Assembly: GCA_050187875.1 (NCBI GenBank)
Contig: JBFWXB010000022.1
Span: forward strand, 1 to 64,000
Direction of reading: 5' to 3'
From: JAFKKS01 sp050187875
GTDB lineage: Bacteria; Pseudomonadota; Alphaproteobacteria; Rhizobiales; Xanthobacteraceae
Length of the DNA stretch: 64,000 bases
In this document: positions 58,731-64,000 of the stretch, one piece after another
Numbering within the stretch: the stretch's first letter is position 1
How the letters are laid out: every line of letters starts with the position of its first letter
The notes under the pieces: generated by a model
Databases searched by the model: none
Told to the model about the DNA's origin: nothing
The model's input: only the letters and a program-made list of their open reading frames with translations
Program-made: the position numbers and the translations under genes

Positions 58731-58919
58731 ATGTCCAAGCCGTCCGCCCGTGCTCTCCGCTCGTACAACGCCGCTGTTGACCATCTCGCCCATTATTTCG
58801 AGGCGTGTGGCCTAGCCGGTGATCTCGCCTTTAACGTCGCCGCCGACGCCTGCCATAGCGCGAGCGTCGTCGTCGATCGCGCCTTGGCGCCGCTTGTCGC
58901 GCCGCCGACGAGCCGATAG
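58731..58919 (+). CDS. Small unrecognised protein, 62 residues
   Basis: ATG 58731 follows CTAGGAGTTTTCC. MSKPSARALRSYNAAVDHLAHYFEACGLAG is helical, followed by LAFNVAADACHSASVVVDRALAPLVAP. No motif. The gap before it (58579-58730) contains an open frame on the plus strand that looks spurious. A terminator follows 44 bp after the stop. Confidence 0.5.
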   Translation: MSKPSARALRSYNAAVDHLAHYFEACGLAGDLAFNVAADACHSASVVVDRALAPLVAPPTSR

Positions 58920-58962
58920 GCTTCGTCCGGAAGCCTCCTTCGCTTAGAACATCCAGACGGCC

Positions 58963-59002
58963 AAGGCCGGACGCGTCGAAAGATGCGCCCGGCCTTATTT
59001 TT
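58963..59002 (+). terminator. Intrinsic terminator before the protease gene
   Basis: AAGGCCGGACGCGTC-GAAA-GATGCGCCCGGCCTT followed by ATTTTT. The outer 8 bp pair perfectly; a GAAA tetraloop caps the stem. It isolates the tail genes from the protease gene. Confidence 0.85.
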
Positions 59003-59038
59003 CTGGCGGGTGTTCCGGAAACGGGCGTAGATAGATCA

Positions 59039-59896
59039 ATGACCTCCGTGACGGTTCAACAATACTCGCTCGCAACTTCGCGCTTGTTCGCGCAACGCGG
59101 CGACGTAAAAATGCCCGCAACCGGCTTCCTCCTTCGTCGCGACGACAAGTTCTTCTTCGTGACGGCCCTTCACGTCCTTACCGGCCGCCACTGGCAGACG
59201 AAGAGGCTTCTCTCCGATACCGGCTTCATTCCTGAAGAGTTCGTCTTGAAGCTTCCGTTCATAAAAACCGGAAACGGACAAGTATGCATCACGTGGGACG
59301 ATTTCAGAATCGCGCCGACGTACGAGAACGAGGAAGTTGCCCCGTGGCTCGTTCACTCGAAATATAAGGACGATGTGGACGTTGGCATTTTCACGTTGGA
59401 GGATATTCCGCTTCGATTGCTGGAGATGGCAAAGGCCGCGGGTAAGGCAGATTTAGATTCGGGAATTCACGCGTTTGAGTGGAACGAAAGTACGGCTTTG
59501 ACCACCGCGGTTGCCGATGAAGCGTTCGTGATTGGCTTCCCCGAAAATATCAACCTTGGGAGCGAACTCCCCATTTGGAAACGTGCAAACATCGCGTCGG
59601 AGCCCGATTTGCTTGTGAAGGGATTGCCGTATGTCCTTATCGACACCGGGACGCGGCAAGGCATGTCGGGCGCACCTGTCGTTCGCCGAGATGCATCGGG
59701 AGTTGTTGCGCACCCTTCGGGAAATATCAGCCTCGCCACACAACCGCGGACCGAACTCTATGGCGTTTATTCCGCACGGTTAGGGGCCGACGAACTCACG
59801 TCACAACTCGGCATCGTGTGGCCGCGTCGGGTGATTGATGAAATTTTGAAAAGCCCGTCGCTGGGCAAATCGAGCCTCTGTACGCGCCTTTGGTAG
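59039..59896 (+). CDS. Trypsin-like serine protease at the right end of the element
   Basis: A 285-residue protein with the chymotrypsin-fold triad: His45 in FFVTALHVLTGR, Asp114 in KDDVDVGIFTL and Ser210 in GTRQGMSGAPVV. No signal peptide, so it should act in the cytoplasm. It stands alone after a terminator and 95 bp before the right attachment core, in the place where satellites and prophages usually keep cargo. Stand-alone trypsin-like proteases of this kind occur in several antiphage systems, but I see no partner gene. Codon use is less GC-rich than in host genes. Confidence 0.82.
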   Translation: MTSVTVQQYSLATSRLFAQRGDVKMPATGFLLRRDDKFFFVTALHVLTGRHWQTKRLLSDTGFIPEEFVLKLPFIKTGNGQVCITWDDFRIAPTYENEEVAPWLVHSKYKDDVDVGIFTLEDIPLRLLEMAKAAGKADLDSGIHAFEWNESTALTTAVADEAFVIGFPENINLGSELPIWKRANIASEPDLLVKGLPYVLIDTGTRQGMSGAPVVRRDASGVVAHPSGNISLATQPRTELYGVYSARLGADELTSQLGIVWPRRVIDEILKSPSLGKSSLCTRLW

Positions 59897-59990
59897 TGGG
59901 ACATTCTTCCGAAAAAGCGTTGTGAACCTATGGTCCGCCGGACCCATGCGGGACGCGCTAAGTCACTGAAAATCAAAGATCGTTAAGCTT

Positions 59991-60005
59991 CGCCCCTGGG
60001 CACCA
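59991..60005. other. Right attachment core
   Basis: CGCCCCTGGGCACCA, identical to 46137-46151. Upstream, ACTGAAAATC (59965-59974) also matches the tRNA anticodon-loop region (46107-46116), but the bases in between differ and are five fewer, so only the 15-bp core looks like the exchange site. Confidence 0.8.
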
Positions 60006-60216
60006 TTTCCCTACCGTCTCTGACGGCCGCGCCTTGTCGCATGTTGGCTGCCACGGCGGCCCGCTTGAACCGGAAGCCGTCCCGCCTTCACTAATCTCCG
60101 ATGATGCGCGCGACCGCCGACGTTTTGCCGTTTCGGAAGGGCGCGGGCGGCGATGGTGCCGCCAAGGTTCTCGCATTAGGATGGCGTGAGCCGGCGTCTC
60201 GGGCCTGGAGGGGGCG
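60006..60216. other. Chromosomal spacer right of the element
   Basis: A 211-bp non-coding stretch between the right attachment core and the exported ClpP-like gene. It contains only short GC-rich palindromes (GGCGGCGATGGTGCCGCC). No gene or promoter is clear. Confidence 0.4.
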
Positions 60217-61413
60217 ATGCGGTTCAGAATCGGGTGGGCGCGCGCCCTGCGAGGGACGGCCGGAGCCGTTCTCGTTCTCGCGGGCATTGCCGCGGCGGGT
60301 CCCGCGCGCGCCCTCGATGTCACCTGCATCGAGGCGTCGCGCTATAAGTATCTCTATCGTATCTTCGACAATGACCGCGCGCGCTTCGCGGAATTCTTCG
60401 GCGCCGACGCGAGACGGCTGCCGCCGCCGGAGGCATGCCGCGCGGTCATCCTGACCGGAACGATCGACAAACCGCAGCGCGGCGAAAGCCAGGGCACGGA
60501 TTTCGATCGCCTGCTCGCGGCAATCGAAAGTGGACGGGGATGGCTGACGACGCTGTATCTCGCGACGCCCGGCGGCAATGTCGGGATGGGACTGCGTCTC
60601 GCCAATCTCACCCGCATGTTCTGGCTGAATACCTACGCCGTCGACGGCCCGTCCTTCGACTACGTTCCCGACTTCCTCGGCGCCCACGGACCCGGCAGCG
60701 CGCCGGAGCCGCTGCCGCCGGAGCTTCAGCAGGGCTGGGAGAGTTACCGCGCCGCGACGGGCGCTCTGTCGCATATCGAGCTTGCCAGCAGGCGCGAGCG
60801 GCGATGCGTCTCCGCCTGCACGTTCCTCCATGCGGCCGGCATCTATCGCCACGGCCCCGCTTACTTTCATCGCGCGCGCCGCGGCCGCTCGCATAAGCAG
60901 CGCGACGGCGGAACGGCCGAGGCTTCGTCGATGGCCGACATGCTGGAGGGATTGCAGAAGACCGAGCAGCGCATCGTCGCGCATTACCGCAAGATGGATT
61001 CGGGCGAAGAGGCGATCCGCGCCTACGAATCGACGGCGACACAGACGACGGCGCGCGCGAAGCTTCCGGCTTTCCCGCATTACATCGGCGATTACCTTCG
61101 CAAGTTGTGCCACACGCATCCCCGCCGCGGCGCGGGCGAGCGCATGGCCGTGCGCGAGCGCTCCGGCGCCGGCGAGGTTGCCGACAACGCCAAACCGTCC
61201 GCCGATCGGGAGCAGGGCTCGGAGAAGCACGGTTTGAGCATCGAAGCGCGCCAGTGCATCGCCGCGGCGAATACGCGGGAGCAGCACAATCAATATGCGA
61301 AGCTCTGCTACGACGGGTGCGACCGCGCCACGCTCATTCGCGAGACGACGAGGCGCATCCGCGCGCTGATGCCGCGTGAGCAGGAAGGCGAGCCGCGTCG
61401 CCGCGAGCGCTAG
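60217..61413 (+). CDS. Exported ClpP/crotonase-like protein
   Basis: A 398-residue protein with signal peptide (RIGWARALRGTAGAVLVLAGIAAAGPARA). The ClpP-like parts are LYLATPGGNVGMGLRLANLTR (oxyanion GGNV) and RRCVSACTFLHAAGIYR with likely nucleophile Ser199; a His near 218 (AYFHRARRG) may belong to the active site. This matches a broad set of uncharacterised periplasmic ClpP-like proteins. The gene's TAG stop is completed by the first base of RIME-like copy 5, so its C-terminus was set by that insertion. The C-terminal 140 residues are basic and unassigned. Confidence 0.75.
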   Translation: MRFRIGWARALRGTAGAVLVLAGIAAAGPARALDVTCIEASRYKYLYRIFDNDRARFAEFFGADARRLPPPEACRAVILTGTIDKPQRGESQGTDFDRLLAAIESGRGWLTTLYLATPGGNVGMGLRLANLTRMFWLNTYAVDGPSFDYVPDFLGAHGPGSAPEPLPPELQQGWESYRAATGALSHIELASRRERRCVSACTFLHAAGIYRHGPAYFHRARRGRSHKQRDGGTAEASSMADMLEGLQKTEQRIVAHYRKMDSGEEAIRAYESTATQTTARAKLPAFPHYIGDYLRKLCHTHPRRGAGERMAVRERSGAGEVADNAKPSADREQGSEKHGLSIEARQCIAAANTREQHNQYAKLCYDGCDRATLIRETTRRIRALMPREQEGEPRRRER

Positions 61414-61524
61414 AGCGGGATGAGGAAAAGTGTGGAGCGGTTTTCCGCCCGCATCCCGCTCTAAGTTATGAGAATCGATCACGTTCATGATTTTGGATCG
61501 ATCCGATCCAAAATCATCGTGATC
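61413..61524 (+). repeat. RIME-like double-hairpin repeat, copy 5
   Basis: GAGCGGGATGAGGAAAA...CCGCATCCCGCTC, TAAGTTATGAGAATCGATCACG, GATTTTGGATCGATCCGATCCAAAATC, ATCGTGATC. Nearly identical to copy 4, lying between convergent genes. Confidence 0.9.
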
Positions 61525-61530
61525 GAGCGC

Positions 61531-62316
61531 CTAATAGGCCGAGCGTCCGCCGTCGGCTGCGATCGTCGCGCCGGTGATCATCCGCGACTCGTTCGATGCC
61601 AGGAACAGCGCGATGTTGGCGATGTCCTCCGGTGTGCCGACCCAGAACGGATACTCCTTCACCCGGCCGGTCGCGTCCTGCAGGTCGGCGACGGGGCCCG
61701 GCTGCCCGGGCGCGCCGTAGCGGGAGAGGATGCGCTCGGTGAGGATACGTCCGGTGCAGATCGCGTTGGCGCGCACGTTGTTCTTGGCATAGGCGCCGGC
61801 AAGCGCGCGCGTGAACGAGAGGATGCCGCCTTTCGCCGTGGAATAAACATGCGCAGGGCTCGCGCCGCGCAGCGCCGCGCCCGACGACATGTTGACGACG
61901 GCGCCGCCGCCCGCCTGCACGATCGCAGGAATCGCATGGTGGCAGGCGAGCATCGTACCCTTCAGGTCGAGCTGCATCGTGCGCTGCCATACGGTTTCGA
62001 CGTCGACATCGCCGATCGGCGCGTCTTCGTTGATCGAGCCGCCGGCGCAGTTGAACAGCGTATCGAGCTTGCCGAAGCGCGCAACGGTCGCGGCGACGGC
62101 TGCCCGCACCGACGCGTCCTGCGTGACGTCCGTCGCGATCGCGTGCGCCGCGCCGCCGCCGTCGCGCAGGCGTGCCGCGGTTTCCTTGCCCGCGGTCTCG
62201 TCGATATCGGCGATCATCACCTGTGCGCCTTCGCGCACGAAGAGGCGCGCGGCGGCGGCGCCGATGCCGGCGGCGGCGCCGACGATCAATGCGGTGCGGT
62301 TCTCAAGCCTGGCCAT
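61531..62316 (-). CDS. Short-chain dehydrogenase/reductase
   Basis: A 261-residue classical SDR. Cofactor motif GAAAGIGAAAARLF at about residues 13-26, then DIDETAG (acidic residue favouring NAD), NCAGGSI, catalytic Ser in NMSSGAAL, Tyr-x-x-x-Lys in HVYSTAKGG and ADGGRSAY at the end. The substrate is unknown. It lies 15 bp after the Bug-type binding protein gene's stop, in the same direction, which suggests one transcription unit serving catabolism of an imported acid. Confidence 0.92.
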   Translation of the reverse strand: MARLENRTALIVGAAAGIGAAAARLFVREGAQVMIADIDETAGKETAARLRDGGGAAHAIATDVTQDASVRAAVAATVARFGKLDTLFNCAGGSINEDAPIGDVDVETVWQRTMQLDLKGTMLACHHAIPAIVQAGGGAVVNMSSGAALRGASPAHVYSTAKGGILSFTRALAGAYAKNNVRANAICTGRILTERILSRYGAPGQPGPVADLQDATGRVKEYPFWVGTPEDIANIALFLASNESRMITGATIAADGGRSAY

Positions 62317-62331
62317 GGTCGCGGCGCCGTA

Positions 62332-63300
62332 TCACTTGATGCTGATGTTCGCCTTCCTGATGACGTTGCCCCATTTCTCGATCTCGCTGTGCATATTCTT
62401 CGCGAGATCGGCGGGACCGCCGCCGATCGCCTCGTATCCAAGCTCCCTGATCCGGGCGATGATCGCCGGGTCGCGCATCGCCGTCGCGAACTCCGCGCTC
62501 AGCCGGTCGATGATCGGCTTCGGCGTTCCTTTCGGTGCAAGGACGGCCCAATAGGTGGAAGCCTCGACGGTCAGTCCCGACTCCTTGAACGTCGGAACGT
62601 CCGGGACGGCGGGATTGCGCGCGTCGCCGGTGACGGCGAGCGCGACGAGCGCCTTCGATTCCATGAACGGCCGGGCCGAGCTGATGCCGGAGAACATGAC
62701 GTCGACATGGCCGCCGATGAGATCGTTCATCGCCGGCCCCGTTCCCTTGTACGGCACATGCACGAGGTTGATGCCGGCGGCGGCCTTCAAGAGTTCGCCG
62801 CCGAGATGCGTCGATGCGCCGTTGCCGCCGGAAGCGTAGTTCAGCTGGCCGGGCTTGCTCTTCGCGAGCGCGACGAATTCGGCGATCGTCTTCACGTTGA
62901 GCTTCGGATGCGCGACGAGGATCACCGGCGCCGTCGCGAGCAGGCTCACGGGCTCGAAATCCTTGAGCGTGTCGTAAGGCAGGCTCGGATGCAGACTCGG
63001 ATTGATCGCGAGCGAGGAGTCGGTGGCGACGATGGTGTAACCGTTGGGGTCTGCCTTCGCCACCACCTCCATGCCGATCACGCTGCCGCCGCCCGGGCGG
63101 TTGTCGATAACGAGTGACTGCCCGAGCGCCTTTGACACCACGGGCTCGACGATGCGCATCAGATTGTCGGTTCCGCCTCCGGCTCCGAACGGAACGATGA
63201 GCCGGACGGGGCGGGACGGATAATCGTCGGCGGCGACGGCGGGCGCGAACGATGCCGCGATTGCAGCCAATGCGAGCGCCGCGATAGGCGTGAATTTCAT
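62332..63300 (-). CDS. Bug-family tripartite tricarboxylate transporter binding protein
   Basis: A 322-residue periplasmic protein. Signal peptide MKFTPIAALALAAIAASFAPAVAA; then YPSRPVRLIVPFGAGGGTDNLMRIVEP, VIDNRPGGGSVIGMEVVAKADPNGYT, and VHVPYKGTGPAMNDLIGGHVDVMF, all Bug signatures. ATG 63300 places the signal peptide correctly. No TctA/TctB membrane genes are in the window. Followed by the SDR gene. Confidence 0.94.
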   Translation of the reverse strand: MKFTPIAALALAAIAASFAPAVAADDYPSRPVRLIVPFGAGGGTDNLMRIVEPVVSKALGQSLVIDNRPGGGSVIGMEVVAKADPNGYTIVATDSSLAINPSLHPSLPYDTLKDFEPVSLLATAPVILVAHPKLNVKTIAEFVALAKSKPGQLNYASGGNGASTHLGGELLKAAAGINLVHVPYKGTGPAMNDLIGGHVDVMFSGISSARPFMESKALVALAVTGDARNPAVPDVPTFKESGLTVEASTYWAVLAPKGTPKPIIDRLSAEFATAMRDPAIIARIRELGYEAIGGGPADLAKNMHSEIEKWGNVIRKANISIK

Positions 63301-63425
63301 GCTGTTCCCCGATGTCCCGTTGCGTGAAGCCTTGACCGGCAAACGCCGATGCACCCTATTTGGCGCGGCGCCTTTCGCCAAGCGCAAGCGTGCGAGCGAC
63401 ACGCAGTGGAAGAGGGATCGGGTTC

Positions 63426-64000
63426 GTGCATCAGTTTACAACCAGCGATGGTCTAAAACTCGCCTACTACGTCGACGATTTCACCGACCCGTGGAAAAAC
63501 GCGCCGACGCTGCTGTTGCTGCATGCGGCGATGGGGCACGCGAAACGTTATTACGCCTGGGTGCCGCGCCTCTCGCGTCATTATCGCGTCGTGCGGCTCG
63601 ACCTGCGCGGCCACGGCGCATCGCAAGTGCCACCGCCGGATTCGCCGCTCGACATGGACCGTCTGGTCAAGGACACGATCGAGCTTCTCGACCATCTCGG
63701 CTGCAAGGCGCCGCACGTTGTCGGCAATTCCGCGGGCGGCTACGTCGCGCAGAATCTCGCGATGGAGCACCCCGACCGGCTCACCAGCCTGATGCTGTTC
63801 GGCTCGACGCCGGGATTGAAGAACAGCCAGGCGGCGAGCTGGCTGCCGCGCGTCGCCAAGGAGGGGCTGCGCCCCTTTCTCGCCGACACGATCTCGGATC
63901 GTTTCCCGCTCGATCGCACCGATCCGCGCCAGATCGAATGGTTTCTCGACGAGGCCGCCAAGAACGACGTGCCTTATCTCGCCCGCTTCATCGGCCTGAT
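63426..64000 (+). CDS. Alpha/beta hydrolase (partial, runs off the right edge)
   Basis: The first 191 residues of an alpha/beta hydrolase from GTG 63426 (MHQFTTSDGLKLAYYVDDFTDPW), with GAAGAGGG upstream. Oxyanion-loop LLLLHAAMGHAKRYY, VVRLDLRGHGAS and the nucleophile elbow VVGNSAGGYVAQ (Ser) are visible. It resembles 3-oxoadipate enol-lactonase-type hydrolases. It is divergent from the Bug/SDR pair, with which it may share a pathway. The end lies outside the window. Confidence 0.88.
   Translation, partial: MHQFTTSDGLKLAYYVDDFTDPWKNAPTLLLLHAAMGHAKRYYAWVPRLSRHYRVVRLDLRGHGASQVPPPDSPLDMDRLVKDTIELLDHLGCKAPHVVGNSAGGYVAQNLAMEHPDRLTSLMLFGSTPGLKNSQAASWLPRVAKEGLRPFLADTISDRFPLDRTDPRQIEWFLDEAAKNDVPYLARFIGL

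Larger units (their letters stand above)
46137..60005. mobile_element. Integrated mobile element in tRNA-Phe (about 13.9 kb)
   Basis: The boundaries are two perfect 15-bp direct repeats, CGCCCCTGGGCACCA, at 46137-46151 (tRNA 3' end) and 59991-60005. The integrase gene lies just inside the left boundary, reading into the tRNA. Gene content in order: integrase, AlpA-like protein, seven unrecognised genes, HTH protein, AT-rich region, RHH and terminase-small-subunit-like pair, second RHH protein, tape measure protein, unknown, discoidin-like fibre candidate, small protein, trypsin-like protease. No capsid, portal, large terminase, tail tube, holin or endolysin gene is recognisable. It may be a decayed prophage or a satellite. 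Confidence 0.85.

Noticed and set aside
58618..58815. A 65-residue frame with a hydrophobic start between the fibre gene and the small protein gene
   Set aside because: It overlaps the better-supported gene at 58731 in another frame, lacks a ribosome site, and its second half is a frame shadow. A holin was considered but only one weak hydrophobic stretch is present.
59965..59990. A second tRNA-Phe copy at the right end of the element
   Set aside because: Only ACTGAAAATC and the 15-bp core match; the intervening T-arm sequence differs in length and cannot fold, so it is an attachment remnant and not a tRNA.
9390..61524. CRISPR array considered for the repeated GAGCGGGATG elements
   Set aside because: The copies are far apart with no regular spacers and no cas genes; they are interspersed double-hairpin repeats.

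Overview
The window looks like a chromosomal segment of a GC-rich alphaproteobacterium of the order Hyphomicrobiales (Bradyrhizobiaceae/Xanthobacteraceae-like). The grounds are the mdh-sucC-sucD-sucA-sucB-lpdA succession with zapE just before mdh, the sdhCDAB cluster, an alphaproteobacterial-type MutL, the hisZ-hisG pair, DUF2585 between hslV and hslU, and a dense population of short palindromic intergenic repeats, including at least five copies of a RIME-like double-hairpin element.

Layout. 1-1054 is the 3' end of mutL. 1110-1641 holds a brnT/brnA toxin-antitoxin pair whose toxin frame carries two compensating shifts. 1.7-9.3 kb has a VOC protein, a PA0069-type radical SAM protein, a lipoprotein L,D-transpeptidase, a small exported protein, a SorAB-like sulfite dehydrogenase and a second sulfite-oxidase-family protein. 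9.3-10.3 kb has no gene but contains several repeats and a cluster of hairpins sharing a TCGCAA loop. leuB, a two-pass membrane protein and a LysR regulator follow. 13.6-17.9 kb is sdhC-sdhD-sdhA-(FkbM methyltransferase)-sdhB. 18-20 kb has two paralogous small exported proteins around a GNAT gene. 20.1-31.8 kb is zapE and the lower TCA-cycle/2-oxoglutarate dehydrogenase cluster, with two lower-GC small genes inserted between sucB and lpdA. 32-41 kb holds accA, an acetyltransferase, hslV-DUF2585-hslU, a DUF2076 protein and a GtrA/GT2/ChbG-HpnK envelope sugar cassette. 41-46 kb holds hisG/hisZ, an orphan TRAP binding protein, yacG and a two-subunit TPP enzyme.

46137-60005 is an integrated mobile element of about 13.9 kb in tRNA-Phe(GAA), bounded by 15-bp direct repeats of the tRNA 3' end. 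It carries a tyrosine integrase that reads into the tRNA, an AlpA-like gene, a run of unrecognised genes, an HTH regulator, an AT-rich non-coding region with inverted repeats, a hairpin-rich leader ahead of a ribbon-helix-helix/terminase-small-subunit-like gene pair, a tape measure protein, a three-repeat discoidin-like fibre candidate and a trypsin-like protease at the right edge. I see no capsid, portal, large terminase, tail tube or lysis gene. It is therefore either a decayed prophage or an unusual satellite that carries tail-specifying genes only; this is the part of the window most likely to hold something undescribed.

60.2-64 kb returns to chromosome: an exported ClpP-like protein, an SDR, a Bug-type solute-binding protein and the start of an alpha/beta hydrolase.
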